DNA of 64,000 nt from Homarus americanus. Lineage: Eukaryota; Arthropoda; Malacostraca; Decapoda; Nephropidae. The position numbers were made by a program, and so were the translations under genes. The DNA is taken from contig NW_024738608.1 in assembly GCF_018991925.1 (NCBI RefSeq), positions 1,076,026-1,140,025 on the forward strand. Reading direction: 5' to 3'. Below the pieces are notes generated by a model. That model did not search any database, was not told where the DNA came from, and was given only the letters and a program-made list of their open reading frames with translations. Numbering within the stretch: the first letter of the stretch is position 1; each line of letters opens with the position of its first letter. This document shows, piece by piece, positions 1-11,812 of this stretch.

Positions 1-21
1 CGAACACTTAACCAACTGATA

Positions 22-250
22 GCACCACCCACTTGTGTTCCAGTTCGCAGGATACAGGAGAACTCCACCCTGAGCCTTTGTCTACGCTAGAACTAATGCA
101 CCAAGTTAGTTATGTTCCAACTCAGAGGATCATGAAATTCCTCACTTGAGTCAAGACTTATCCTTTACTCCTCTCTATACCGGAACGAGTGACTGCACCA
201 CCAAGTTGCCTTCCAGCTCGCAGGATCTTGGAGTATCCCACGGAGCCTCC
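22..250. repeat. three diverged copies of an ~80-95 bp repeat
   Basis: A core like TTCCAGYTCGCAGGAT recurs at 39-54, 116-131 (TTCCAACTCAGAGGAT) and 211-226. Each copy is preceded by GCACCA and a short spacer and followed by a CACC/CTCAC stretch. The spacing is about 77 and 95 bp. This looks like an old tandem duplication. The 99-codon open frame that crosses it resembles no protein I know and is probably chance. Confidence 0.5.
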
Positions 251-642
251 TCCTCCTGCTGGTGGCGTGGAACATTCACACAGAGACTCCAGGAGGCCAA
301 GAGAGAACTCACTGGTGATGTAGAAGAGCCTGGACCCTATCTATGTTATATGACAAACCGGATCCCTGAATATTCGCCCCCTAGCTTGTGTCACCTTAAG
401 ATTAACTTCCTTGATGCTAGGTTAATTTTAGTTAGATTAGGTTAGCGACAGAGTGGTTAATACTCAGTTGAAACATGTTGAGAGGGAGACTCTTCAGGTG
501 GCCCCATAGCCTTTTAAAAACACTTTCACCGTTATTCCCTTCATTACTAATAATTTTCAATGTTATTTCCGCGAGTCTGGAGGTATAGTATACTGTAGTG
601 GAGATATATACAGGTGTTATGGTAGAGGGTCCCCATAGTATT

Positions 643-724
643 ATGTCTCAGCCAACAAGGACAACATGTCTCAGCCAACAAGGGCGACATGTCTCAGCCA
701 ATAAGGGCAGTATGTCTCAGCAAC
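643..724. repeat. 23 bp minisatellite, ~3.5 copies
   Basis: Units beginning ATGTCTCAGCCAACAAGG start at 643, 666, 689 and 712, an exact 23 bp step. The last copy is partial. Apart from this array, 450-1118 shows only AT-rich sequence with no recognisable gene. Confidence 0.85.
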
Positions 725-1114
725 AAATCGGGCCATCTGTCAGGGAAGGAGGGAGGGAGGGAGCAGGAAGGAAGGGGGTGAGCGTAATATAAGGTCACCA
801 CGCAATACTGCAATTCGTCAGGGCACGATACCATTATGAACATCTTGCCAGCATTAGTGAGATTAACATGTTGATGGCATTAGCTAGATTAATATTGGTT
901 AATAGCAGGATCACCTTCATATAGTGTCACTGTGATGAGTATTTAGAGAGTATGAGTATATACCGTATATAAGGTATCAGTATGTGTAAGGTAGGATTGT
1001 AATTAACATTTGAGTATGACTAAATCTTATGATGGGTAATTAAAGGAATAGGTATACTTGAATCATGAGTATATCTAAAGTTTGTGATGATTGCATGCTT
1101 AAATGTATGATTTT

Positions 1115-1118
<4 letters not shown>

Positions 1119-1169
<51 letters not shown>
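1119..1169. repeat. (CA)n microsatellite
   Basis: About 25 uninterrupted AC units. The ORF reading HTHTHT through it is an artefact. Confidence 0.98.
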
Positions 1170-1171
<2 letters not shown>

Positions 1172-1652
1172 GGCTTATCATGAGAGTATATACTGTCTCA
1201 CTTGTCTCAAAATTTCATCAGAAATTCTGAAAAACTTCACATCAAAACTGACAACCATCTATCATATCTATCTTATTACCTAAATACACGTTATTACAAG
1301 AAACTTCTAATATGTACTAGATTATTGAGTAATTACAACGAGTTTCATCATAACCTTCCACGAATTACGCTTCAGGAATATGTTCAGTGTTATTAAAGTC
1401 TTAAACACCGGCTATTTAAAGGTTACAGACAGTTGTAATCAGTTGTAATTGTACGTTATGGTTAATTACAAGATTAAACAAAAATAGAATTGATGGCTTT
1501 AACAACTCATATGTATTTAATATATTGAACATTATAAGTGTAACACAAACAATATAACATAAACAATATGATTGAAGCTATATAACACTATCAATATAAC
1601 AAAAAACAACAAAATATAATTACACAAACAATAACAAACACATAGATACATG

Positions 1653-1654
<2 letters not shown>

Positions 1655-1733
<79 letters not shown>
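1655..1733. repeat. (CA)n microsatellite
   Basis: About 39 uninterrupted AC units, followed from about 1797 to 1957 by a GA/GGA-rich purine tract. Confidence 0.98.
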
Positions 1734-1734
<1 letters not shown>

Positions 1735-1796
1735 GGCTATTAAGTGAATAAGAAATGGGAACCAAGTTAATATTATAAGAGACTCAGCGACGTATT

Positions 1797-1957
1797 TGGG
1801 GGAGGGGAGGGGAAGGAGGAGAGAGAGAAGTAGGGAGAGAATGAGGAAGGGGTAATAGAGAGAGATGGATGGAGTTGAAGAGGGAGAGGGGGTGGAGATA
1901 GGAAGGAGGGAGGGAAAGAAAGATGAACGGAGAGAAGGAAGGAAGGAGAGAGAGGAC
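1797..1957. repeat. purine-rich (GGA/GA) tract
   Basis: The plus strand is almost entirely purine (GAGG, GGAAGG, GAGAGA) for about 160 bp. It is a candidate H-DNA-forming mirror tract and has no coding signal. Confidence 0.8.
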
Positions 1958-1983
1958 GAAAGGGTTCAACCATAAAATTCAAA

Positions 1984-3021
1984 GAGTTGTATCATCATCC
2001 TCAAAAGTTTAAGCCACCATCCTCAAATGTTTAAGCCACCATCCTCAAAAGTTTAAGCCACCATCCTCAAAAGTTTAAGCCACCATCCTCAAAAGGTTAA
2101 GCCACCATCCTCAAAAGGTTAAGCCACCATCCTCAAAAGGTTAAGCCACCATCCTCAAAAAAAAAGGTTAAGCCACCATCCTCAAAAAGTTTAAGCCACC
2201 ATCCTCAAATGTTTAAGCCACCATCCTCAAAAAGGTTAAGCCACCATCCTCAAAATGCTTCACCATCCTCAAAAGGTTAAGCCACCATCCTCAAAAAAGG
2301 TTAAGCCACCATCCTCAAAAGTTTAAGCCACCATCCTCAAAAAGTTTAAGCCACCATCCTCAAAAAGTTTACCATCTCAAAAGTTTAAGCCACCATCCTC
2401 AAAAAGTTTACCATCCTCAAAAAGTTTGCTCACCATCCTCAAAAAGGTTAAGCCACCATCCTCAAAAGGTTTAACCACCATCCTCAAAAAAGGTTAAGCC
2501 ACCATCCTCAAAAGGTTAAACCACCATCCTCAAAAAGTTTAAGCCACCATCCTCAAAAGTTTAAGCCACCATCCTCAAAAAGTTTAAGCCACCATCCTCA
2601 AAAGGTTAAGCCACCATCCTCAAAAGGTTAAGCCACCATCCTCAAAAGGTTAAGCCACCATCCTCAAAAGGTTTAAACCATCGTCCTCAAAGAATTGAAC
2701 CCACCGTCCTCAAAGGGTTAAATCATCGTCCTCAAAGAGTTGAATCATCATCCTCAAAAGGTTTAGACCATCGTCCTCAAAGAATTGAACCCACCGTCCT
2801 CAAAGGGTTAAATCACCGTCCTCAAAGGGTTAAATCACCGTCCTCAAAGGGTTAAATCACCGTCCTCAAAGGGTTAAATCACCGTCCTCAAAGGGTTAAA
2901 TCACCGTCCTCAAAGGGTTAAATCACCGTTCTCAAAGGGTTAAATCATCGTCTTCAAAGGGTTAAATCACCGTTCTCAAAGGGTTGAATCATCGTCTTCA
3001 AAGGGTTAAGCTATCGTTCTT
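1984..3021. repeat. 21-22 bp minisatellite, ~48 copies, two subfamilies
   Basis: A unit built on CCACCATCCTCAAAAGGTTA is tandemly repeated over about 1 kb. From 1990 to about 2670 the unit reads CCACCATCCTCAAAA with variable A-run and GGTT/GTTT. From about 2680 to 3015 it switches to CACCGTCCTCAAAGGGTTAA, with intermediate copies (CATCGTCCTC) at the boundary. Copy-length variation is mostly in the A run (AAA to AAAAAAA). There is no ORF across it. Confidence 0.95.
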
Positions 3022-3247
3022 AAAGTGAGTGAATAATAAAAAGTACTTATAGAGCACTGCTGGTCTGGATAATTTCATATAATAAAAAAATATTCAAACT
3101 GCGAGAAAAAAAATAACCTTAAATGACGATAAAAAAAAATTAACACAACATCAAAATTAATTTAAAGCAGACAATTGAAAACACGAAACAGAGACAAAAA
3201 AGAGAGAATGAGAAGAGTAAGAGGAACACAAACACAAGTCAGTCTGT

Positions 3248-3352
3248 TCACCACCAACAAGTACTCCATCATCACCACCAGAACACCTCCACCACCACCA
3301 TGTTCGCCATCACCGCAACACCTCCACCACCACCACAACACGAGTCTTCCGT
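3248..3352. repeat. CCA/CAC trinucleotide-rich tract
   Basis: The plus strand is rich in CACCAC/CATCAC triplets. The overlapping frames read poly-Pro/His or, on the minus strand, Gly/Trp runs, so they are simple-repeat artefacts. Confidence 0.75.
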
Positions 3353-3452
3353 CATCCACTCTCCTGAAATTTAAATGCGACAGCTCGTGTTCCAAAATAA
3401 ATACGAGGTGTAAAGGTTTGTCGTCTCAGTTCATCTATTTTGTGTCATTTTT

Positions 3453-3838
3453 TTCCGTCTGACTGTCTGTATCTCCCTGTTTATCTGTCTCTCCTTGTTT
3501 GTTTGTCTATCTGTCTGTATATCTCTGTCACCCTGCATGTCGGTATGTCCCAGTTTGTTTGTCTGTCTGTCTGTTTGTTTCTCCTGCCTGTCTGTATCTC
3601 CCAGGCCGTCTGTCTGTCTCACCGTCTATCGGTCTCTCCCCTGTCTATACGTCTTTATCTCCTTGTCCGTCTGTCTGTCTGGCTCTTCCTGTCTCTCTGT
3701 ATCTCCCTGTCTGTCTGGCTCTCCCTGTCTGTCTGTATCTCCCTGCCTGTCTGGCTCTCCCTGTCTGTCTGTATCTCCCTGCCTGTCTGGCTCTCCCTGT
3801 CTGTCTGTATCTCCCTCTGTCTGTGTCTCACTAGTTTC
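3453..3838. repeat. (CTGT)n tract with 36 bp higher-order unit
   Basis: The tract is irregular CTGT/CTGTCTGT with TCTCC spacers. From about 3710 a 36 bp unit (CTGGCTCTCCCTGTCTGTCT and onwards, ending TCCCTGCCTGT) repeats three times nearly perfectly. The unit is a multiple of three without stops, so four overlapping ORFs of 80-133 codons stay open. None is credible as a gene. Confidence 0.9.
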
Positions 3839-4184
3839 TAGAGTGTAAGTGTAGACTCCAGGGGTCATTAAGTTTTACGGTATAGAGGTTAAAATGTTCA
3901 GTACACGAGCCAGAATATTGAGGATGGACTCCCGGCAGCCACTGTGTTCAATGTTCATGTTCTTTAATTAAACACAGACAAGGACTGTGTTCCCTCCTTA
4001 ATTTAATCATGAATAGAGGTTAAATTTTGGAGACAAGTGTGTTATTATAAATCACTAGTCATTTAGAACTTTAATAAACACAAAATCCGAGAATTTTCGA
4101 TGATGTGAGGCTGGAGTTTTCTTATATATATTTTAGGAATTACGTGAATTCCCTAGTCACACAGATGTATACCCAGACTACAAA

Positions 4185-4400
4185 CAGACCAACGAACCCA
4201 GCACACATAAACCCGGGATACATGAGTACGGGACACATACCCACGACACATGAACTCAAAACACATGAACCCCAGACTATATTGTACACTCAGACTACAC
4301 GAGTACGGGATACATGAGTACGGGATATATATGAACTCAGGACACAAGAACCCAGGACACATAAACTCAAGACACATGAACCGAAGATACATGGACCTAT
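4185..4400. repeat. decayed ~14-15 bp repeat (GACACATGAACYCAG-like)
   Basis: Variants of ACACATGAACCCAG/ACATGAGTACGGGA recur about 14 times with substitutions and indels. The flanks 3839-4185 and 4400-4720 show only pyrimidine-rich and unique sequence. Confidence 0.7.
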
Positions 4401-4724
4401 GACACGTGTTTCTCCTGCTTTAAGTCTTGTTAGGAAATCTCTCTAACCACCGTCACTCCTTTCTGTCAGTTTGTTATCAGTCTTTCTGTCTGTATGCAAG
4501 TCGTTTTGTTCTAATGTGTCTGTCTCTTTGTCATCACTCTTTTTTTTCTTATGCTCTTCACTCTTTTATTTTTTCTTTCTGTCTGTCTGTTTGTCTGCTT
4601 GTTTGTCTCTCTCACAAAGCAATTTAGGAGTGTGAGTCAGTGGTGTTGTGGGTCGTGCTGGAGGACCACTGTCTGATTCTCATCACGAGTCGTCCTTCAT
4701 GTGTAAGTGATACGCCAATGGGAA

Positions 4725-5185
4725 GGGGGGAGGGAGGGGTGAGAGCGGAGGGAGGGGGAGGCGGAGGGAAGGGGATGAGGCAGAGTGAAGGGGATGAGGC
4801 AGAGTGAAAGGGATGAGGCAGAAGGGAGGAGAGATGTGAAGTGGAGGAGATATAGGAGGAGAGGGGTGACAAGAGGAGGGACAGGGAGGGAAAGGCAGGA
4901 GAGGAGAGAGAAGGGGAGAAGCAGGAGAGGGGGAGAAGAAGAAAGGGAAAGCCGGTGTTGTTTGGCGAGGGGGATGATAAAGTTGTGGTGGAGGAAGGGG
5001 ATGAGGTTGGTGGTGCAGGTGAAGGGGCTGGTGTTGGTGTAGGAGGGAAGAGATTTGTGTTGGTGGACCGTGAAGAGGCTGGTGGTGGAGGTGGTGATTG
5101 GGGAGGAGTCAGAGGGAGGGGGTTAGTGGAAGAGGTGGGAGTGAGGAGGAGGAGGATGAGGGGGGGGGGACATGGTGATGGCGGT
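4725..5185. repeat. G/GA-rich purine tract
   Basis: About 460 bp are strongly G-rich on the plus strand. A 19 bp GGGGATGAGGCAGAGTGAA unit occurs three times near 4770-4820, followed by GGTGGTG/GGAGGA. There is an eight-to-ten G run near 5160. The Gly/Arg-rich ORFs here are compositional artefacts. Confidence 0.75.
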
Positions 5186-5215
5186 AGCGGTGACTGTGAA
5201 GGTGTTATTGCTTTT

Positions 5216-5765
5216 TGTTGTCAAAGAGTTGTGCGGCTGCCATACAGATCAGTGTCATCTGCAAACAGAATGTATCTTACAGGCGCGCTGCGATGGGCTA
5301 TGTCATTGATATACAGTGTTTGTGATACAGCGACAGCGAGGTTGTCTCTCACCTTTGCATTCTTAGTTCGATCTCAGGGTTAGATGTGAGAAGAGTATTG
5401 CGCAGTGTGACGCTACCAAACTAGGCGGGTTTTCTCCGGGTACTTCCGTTTCCTCCTGTACAAACACTGAACCCATGAAAGATTAACTCAGCAGGAATAA
5501 TGAGGGGATTAAATAAGCCGCTGTCTTACTTTATCTATTAAGGGAGAAAATAAGAAATAATATATAAATTATAAAGCCCAAGAAAGGAACTTTACAGGCG
5601 AAGGGTCAGACCGATAGTCATATAACTGTGTGCAAAATACTTGTTGGATGAATCTCTACTCCGAAGTGCTTTGGTGGTGTCAGTAAATGGTGTGGTGGGC
5701 GGTATCAAAGGTTTCTCTGAGGTCTACGAATACTCCGACGGTGTATTGAATACCACCAAAAAGGT
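5216..5765 (-). pseudogene. decayed non-LTR retrotransposon reverse transcriptase (palm motifs A-C)
   Basis: Two separate minus-strand blocks translate to the RT palm. The block at 5760-5680 reads VGVFVDLRETFDTAHHTIY and then stop, matching palm motif A (VFVDLxxAFDTVxH), and its catalytic Asp is retained. The block at 5357-5221 reads LYINDIAH followed by ILFADDTDLYG and stop, matching the end of motif B and the ADD box of motif C. The motifs occur in the right 5'-to-3' order on the minus strand. The gap between them is about 100 bp longer than expected and carries stops, so sequence was inserted or decayed there. The element clade cannot be assigned from this little sequence. Confidence 0.8.
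5424..5500 (+). repeat. possible LINE/SINE 3'-tail fragment inside the RT remnant
   Basis: GGCGGGTTTTCTCCGGGTAC followed by a CCGTTTCCTCCT-type stretch resembles a tail motif I associate with widespread animal retroposons. It lies exactly between the two RT blocks, in the opposite orientation, so it could be the inserted segment. This is inference from recall of the motif. Confidence 0.3.
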
Positions 5766-6247
5766 TCCTAAAATTATTGGTGCAAAACTCTAAGACACTT
5801 TCCATGGACTAAACTGACCATAACACCAACCTAGGTTTCTAGAATAATGTTAATGTTACATGAGAGAGATTCTGCTCTGCCACGTGTGAGCTTTTCAATT
5901 GTTTCATTTAAGGAGACATCACCGATACAACATGGCCATTGTTGTCGCCTTACCTGGATATAGATTGTGTATCAGCAATTTTCAAGTTATCTGGAGTGAT
6001 ACGCTGGTAAATGAGGAATTAAAATCTACTCTTACAATAGACGGATTTAGCAACACTTGCGTTCATCTCTTGCAAAACCTTTGAAAAACCTGATCATAAG
6101 TTAAACTAAATTTTGAATTTTTTTTTTTAACTTCTTTCGTTGTTATCTTTGATTGTCTCTCATTATCAAAGGCTGTGAGAGAAATAACATGTTGTAAGTT
6201 TTTTCTCGGAGTTCTTCCCGTTGACATTATATCCACTGTAATACAAG

Positions 6248-6418
6248 GTGTCTCAAAAAATGTAAACAGTTACCTTACAGATTTTCTTGGAGATCGCGTG
6301 AATGCTTGTACCATCATCAACTTTGTTCTCACTTGTGGGAGACCTCGAACATCAACAAGTACTCATACGATCTCCACGGAGACCTTTAGAGCAGTGTGTA
6401 TACATTTTTCTGAGACAC
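6248..6418. mobile_element. MITE-like element with ~20 bp terminal inverted repeats
   Basis: The left end, 6248-6268, reads GTGTCTCAAAAAATGTAAAC. The right end, 6397-6418, is its near reverse complement (GTGTCTCAGAAAAATGTATA on the minus strand), with one inserted base and one substitution. The two are 171 bp apart with no ORF between them. Ends of this type are seen in Tc1/mariner-related non-autonomous elements. No clear target duplication was seen beyond TA-rich flanks. A single copy cannot prove mobility. Confidence 0.5.
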
Positions 6419-6743
6419 ACTATATATCCATGAACACTTACTGGCCTTTGAAATTATCTCAAATAAAATAGTTTTTACTTATCACTGTCATAAAGAACAC
6501 CACCTCAAGACACGTGGTCAGAGTATGTAAACATTGTCACAAACTCTTGATCGCCGTACTCTTCTCCATTATTTGCATACCCGCACTGCCTATATACATT
6601 GTTTGCTTACTGGTGCTGTATAAGCGCATTGTTTATATACTGTATATGCAATTTATATATAGTGCCTTTGCTTGTATACCTGAATTGTCTATGTAAGTGC
6701 ATGCTGAATCAATGTGATCATACATGCCGATTTTGCTGCTTAA

Positions 6744-6782
<39 letters not shown>
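6744..6782. repeat. (CTAT)n microsatellite
   Basis: About ten tandem CTAT units. Confidence 0.97.
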
Positions 6783-6783
<1 letters not shown>

Positions 6784-6789
6784 AAGAGT

Positions 6790-8410
6790 TCCACACAGAA
6801 CTATAAAGGTATCTAGATGTAACAGCACGCTGCCAACATTACAGTCCATTATTAAGACATTGTCGATGGCAGGTGTACAGAACTAATCACAGGTATGTTG
6901 AACTAATCTCAGGTGTGTTGAGAAAGTAATAGTTGCAATCTAGGTTGACTTAACAGATGGAATTTTGTAGGTAATTATCAGGATCAACATAGGAGAGCTG
7001 TGTTATTGTTGTGTCAAGAGAGATTGAAGAACATATTGTGAAGAATATCGAGGAGAATAACAGTCATCAGTCCGAAAGCAGTGGTAATGATTAAAGAACA
7101 GCTGGAACTCTGGCTTTGCAATGGTGGTTCTTGTTGTGGTTATCGTGGTTGCTGTGGTTGTTTCTGATATTGTGGTAGTGGTGGGTGTTAGGTGTTATAA
7201 TTATATTGGCTTGAAGGTGTAGTGGTGGTGATGGTGGTTGTGGCTGTGGTGGCGGTGCTTGTAGAGGTGATTACTGATAATGAATTAGTGGTGAATGTGG
7301 GGAAAATAAATTGAAGGTGATGATTGTTATGTCGGTCACAAAAATTCAAGAAACAGCCACAGATGTAAAAGAAGAAAATATGAAATATAGAAAGGCATAT
7401 TTACCAGTTGATGTAAAAAAGGACAAAGTAAAGCTAAATGTAGAGGAAAAAATACATTCTTTCGTAAATAAAGTCTCACATCTCTCCTGCCTTCCTACGT
7501 ATCTTAAAAAAAGAGAACTTAAAGATATTTTGACTCAGCAGGTGCGGAGGTCAACATAAATCGACAACAGGAGAAATCTTCTGAAACAAAATTAAAATGT
7601 TTTCCTCTCGTGCACGTCAACACTTGTGTAATTAACGCTTCAACACCTGTTCCCTGCAGCTTAAATTCAAAATTTATACAGTTGGCAGTAATATTTCTAT
7701 AATTCCTTTAACAACGCTTCATATTTCACGAAAATTTTAGTTGTTTCAGTAAATTTTATGAACGTCTTATATTGAGTGTTTACTACTTGCTTGTGGTTAG
7801 TTTCTTACTCAACACCTTAACAATTCCACGTTAGATTCATCTTTTAGGATGTTTCTTGCCACCTTCCTCGCTTCTTAACCCCTGAGGGAAAGAAATCAAA
7901 CGAGCAATTACCCGGAATAAATGACATTACCGGGAATAAATTACATTTATTTTCCCCCCACTTAAACTTCTCTCTTCTTCCACACATGAGGCTGCGGGAG
8001 ACGATCACCCACGGTTTACCACACAACTTGGGCGAGTTTTCACAGTGCTTAGTTCCTGGCTGAGGGTCACCCCCCACCAAGGTGAACGATTCATCTGTAT
8101 TCACCTCTCGGGGAGCTCCTCTCTGTTCTTCTCCTTGATTCATAATCTTTCATGTAGGGTGTTGTTGTACCCTTCCCTTCCTCTCCTGTCCCATCCTTTT
8201 TTTATTCCATCTTTCTCACTTCTCTATTTGTACTTAAATATGCCTCTAAAAATAACCTCCGTCCCACTGCCCCCGATACTGGGAGGAAGATCGTCTACGC
8301 TAAGAGATCGTGGGAAGTAACATACTTTTTTTTATAATAGTTACACTGGGATGGTCCTATTCCTTCTCGGCCCAGCATTCACTGTGAGGTCCATGGGTTA
8401 TAGAGACAGA
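6790..8410. other. unique AT-rich sequence, no gene recognised
   Basis: There is a GGT/GTGGTG-rich stretch at 7130-7290. An 82-codon open frame (7311-7559, Lys/Val-rich, ATG at 7317 or 7320) has no recognisable domain and no homology I know. I see nothing else. Confidence 0.5.
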
Positions 8411-8420
8411 TACGAGGGGC

Positions 8421-8620
8421 GTGACCACGTCCTCCCTCCACCACCATCATCCCCCCTCCTCCACCATCAACCCACCCATGCTTCTCCGCCCTCCACCACC
8501 ATCACCCCCTCCCCATGCTCCTCCTCCACCGCTCCACCACCACCCCCTCCCCATGTCCCCCTCGCTCCACCCCCATCACCCTCCTATGATCCCCCTACCT
8601 CCTCCACCCTTTCCTTAACT
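8421..8620. repeat. CCACCA/CCCTCC-rich tract
   Basis: The plus strand is C-rich, with (CCACCATC)n-like and CCCTCC blocks. The Pro-rich ORFs in two frames are compositional. Confidence 0.75.
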
Positions 8621-9072
8621 TGCCCGCGCAGTGGTGTGGAAAGGTTATAGCCAGGGAGGACAGTTCTAAGAGGCCATACCCTCCCCCCTCCCCCTCCCTC
8701 CTATTTCCCTTGCATTGGTCTGTGGGAAGACATAGCACAAGGGTTCCATCCCACCGTCGGGACTTCCCACGGGTATACACTGAAGAAGACCATCACTATT
8801 AGAGTCCCTTGTCCCTTCTTTTCACCTCTGTTACATTGTTCACTATCAGGGGAGGATCAACTGCGAATTGTTCCTCACTTTTCTTTTACTCTTCTCCTCG
8901 TACACTGCGTATCTGGTAGCGTAGGAATGATAAAGCTTGTTGAATGATGTCCCATGATTTATATCGCACTGTGAATCACCTTACTTAACCTGAACTAACC
9001 AAACCCAAAATCCCTTCGGTAAAGTTAAGGTGTTTCATCATCATCAGGTGAAATAAAATGTGGTAGCTAATC

Positions 9073-9311
9073 TTCAGGTTGGATAAGTTTAGGTTTAGGA
9101 GGGAGATAGGAAGAAACTGGTTCACAAATAGGGAGGTGAACGAGTGGAACAAGCTTAGCAACTTTGTAGTAAGTGCGGGAACTCTGGAAAGTTTCAAAAG
9201 GAGGCTAGATAGATTCATGGATGATAGAGAGTGGTAGTAACTCTCGACAGGAGCTGCCATGCACAGGCCAACCGGCCTATTGCAGACTCCTTATTTTCTT
9301 ATGTTCTTATG
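9073..9311 (+). mobile_element. 5'-truncated CR1-clade LINE, 3' end only
   Basis: From 9073 to 9237, 54 uninterrupted codons and a TAG stop encode the extreme C-terminus of a CR1-type ORF2: FRFRREIGRNWFTNREVNEW, then the conserved ESFKRRLDRFMD. The 3' UTR follows, with a GGCC-AACC-GGCC palindrome (9266-9277), TTGCAGACTCC and two copies of the 8 bp tail TTCTTATG (9296-9311). Chicken CR1 also ends in an 8 bp repeat of similar sequence. The same C-terminus, hairpin and tail recur in the longer copy ending at 51551, so both belong to one family. The short truncated form is typical of abortive target-primed reverse transcription. Confidence 0.92.
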
Positions 9312-10490
9312 TAAGAAATAAGTCACACGTACAGTACTTCTCTGGGTCTTGCTCACACTCCCTTCCACTTCCCCCTCACCATACACAGGGAAAGGATGTT
9401 AGATAAGAGCAACACTCCTACCCAACCTCTCTCTCTTTTTCACCCTACTGTGAGGAGAGTAGGAAGGGTTCAGGAGGGGGGAGGGAATTAAGATTACGCT
9501 ATACCTGAAGACTCAGGACGGTTCCATTATAAGATGACGTGACGATTGTGCTAATAGGTGTTGAAACTATTTGGGATTGTTGCTGACCCTCCTGACGAGA
9601 TCATCCCTCGGGCGGCTCTTGAGGAATGTGTCCTCGAGGGTGAAAAATGTTTCGACTTTTTACTTTCCTGTAAGGTCATCGACGCCTGTATAGATTCTCC
9701 ATAATGGTGTTTGTTTACATTTTTCTATAAATAAAATCGATTACAGCTTACTTAACTTATTCTAGTTTAATTTTTTTTAACTGTTTCGAATAAGAAAATC
9801 AACCATATATTTTGGTTTATTTTCACGTGTAAACACTCAACAGGCATGAAAGATACAAACCGGCGTCACAAGGAAGATTTGCTACACCCGCTCGCCTGAA
9901 TCAACCCGGAATGAGCATATACCACCGCTCGTTTAATCTCTCTCCCTACAGCGGCCAAGCCAAGCTAAAAGAAAGCTCTTACGCAAATCAACCCGACTGT
10001 TCCTTTAGCCCCTATCCCCGTAGAGCCCTTTGGATGTGAATACACTTCCCAAAATGTACACCCCCCCCCCAGCCACTTTGTACCATGCCTTGTCGCCAGC
10101 TGCCTGAGTGGGGATGATCTTATCCAGAGGTTTTCACCTGGTCTGGGCACACTGTCAGTGCCCCTCTCAGACACAGTTGCCAGCGGCTCCACCAAACAAC
10201 ATTCTACTTCACGTATATCATCAGCGTTTAAACTTTATTGCTCATCTTGAATCATTTATAATTTTACAGCATACACTTTACATTATTGGCCATATTTCTC
10301 GGATGAAAGTTACTTTGGTGAATGAGAGAATAAAGAGAAAATAGAAAAATTAAATAAAGAGTAGAGTGAGTGAGGCGCAGGGTCGAGCGGGCGAGGGTGT
10401 GCGTTCCTCCCTCGGCCCGATAAGGTGGCCAAGGCACAATAGGACCCCGGAATGCACAGATTACATCGGATTTGTCCGCCCCATAGGTCA
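9312..10490. other. no gene recognised
   Basis: Unique sequence with a moderately GC-rich segment at 9950-10200 and another, CpG-containing, at 10370-10520. The ORFs of 61-78 codons on both strands overlap each other and show no domain. Confidence 0.5.
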
Positions 10491-10514
10491 CTCCAGCAGT
10501 GGAGTGGCGCCCAC

Positions 10515-10765
10515 GACCGCTGGTGGTGGTAGTGGCGGTTGGGTCCTGTTGGGGGTGGGGGCGGGGACCTGTTGAGGTAGTGTTGGTGATGGGAAATACC
10601 TGTTGAAGTAGTGGAGGAGGTGGTGAATAGTGGCAGTGATTGCGATGATAGTGGTGGTGGCAGTATCGTTGGTGATGGTGGAGGAGGTGGTGATCAATGG
10701 TGATGCCTATGGTAAATGTGGTGGTTAAGGTGATGGATGTGGTGGTTATAGTGGTAGAGGCGAAT
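10515..10765. repeat. GGT/GTGGTG-rich degenerate trinucleotide tract
   Basis: The plus strand consists largely of GGTGGT, GATGGTG and GTGGTTATGG words. Confidence 0.7.
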
Positions 10766-11007
10766 ATCCTATATCATTACTGACAAATGTAAAACTATTA
10801 TCAAATTAGAACACACAGAGGTTAGTAACCAACCCTTGTTCTTGTTATCACTGTTAGTTAGGGATGCTTCGTAAGGTATATGGGTAGATGATCTTGCTAT
10901 CATTTCGATTGGTGAAGGATTGTGAAATAGCTACGGTGAATAGTGAAAAACTAAACCACTATCAATGGCAAAACCAAAATTTCAGTTTTTATTGTTTGAA
11001 CGGGCTT

Positions 11008-11245
11008 GATGATGCTGTGTGTGGGTGTATCAAGTGTGCAGTGCGGTAGTGTGGTAGTGTGCGTTTATGTAGTGTGGTAGTGTGGGTGTATTTAGTGTGT
11101 ATCGTTGATGTATCTAGTGTGTAGTTTGGTAGTGTGGGTGTATTTAATATGTGTGGTGTAGAGGTGTGGTGTGTAGCTAGCGTGTGGTGTAGCGTGGGTG
11201 TTGCTAGACTGTGCCGTGCAGGTGTGCAGGCGTGGGTGTGCATGA
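11008..11245. repeat. decayed GTGTGGTAGTGTGGGTGTAT minisatellite
   Basis: Words such as GTGTGGTAGTGTGGGTGTAT and TTTAGTGTGTAT recur with varying spacing. The minus-strand Thr/His-rich ORF across it is an artefact. Confidence 0.75.
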
Positions 11246-11684
11246 GAACATTCTACTAAAGACAGCTCAAGGAATACAACTTCATACAGCAGCTAAGCCA
11301 TACCTGATACTCGGCTTGAGAGATAAGAGTATATCCAAAAACATTCGATATAAGTACAGATTTAGGTATATAGTGTAGGTAGAGTAAGTTCCATATAGTG
11401 GCAGTATATTATAGATGGAATAATATATTAACTTTGACAAACAGTGAAGGAGCTTAACCAATCGTTGCTTTTTGTTTACGTATCTTATATACTTCGAAAA
11501 AATCTAATGTCTTATCACACATATTCTGGGTTTTTTTTCAATGCAATTCCAGTGAGAGATACTTCGACACTTAGTATTGGTGATGGTTATTTTAGTTCTT
11601 GGGAAGTTTTGGGTAACAAGAAATGTTCGCAGCATTCATGAACTTAAGAGGAATCCCAGGATAAAGTGGCCAGAGATGGTGTCT

Positions 11685-11800
11685 GGGGGGAAAGTTTTGG
11701 CTCTTTATAGCGAGCGTGGATGGCTGCTGAATGCTATTAAAAGTTTGTACAGGAAAGCAACGAGTGCATGAGAGTGGCTGGTGTGATGGGTGAGTAGTGT
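11685..11800 (+). pseudogene. short reverse transcriptase fragment
   Basis: The plus-strand frame reads GWLLNAIKSLYRKATSA. After a one-base shift near 11768 it continues CMRVAGVMGE to a stop. The pattern (GxxxxLLxAIxSLYxxxxAxVRV) matches the segment between palm motifs A and B of non-LTR RTs. Only about 35 residues are recognisable and no catalytic motif is present. It is not in the same family as the CR1 copies. Confidence 0.55.
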
Positions 11801-11812
11801 GTGATGTATATA

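Noticed and set aside
7311..7559. 82-codon Lys-rich ORF
   Set aside because: Length is within chance for AT-rich DNA, and no domain or neighbouring exon is evident.
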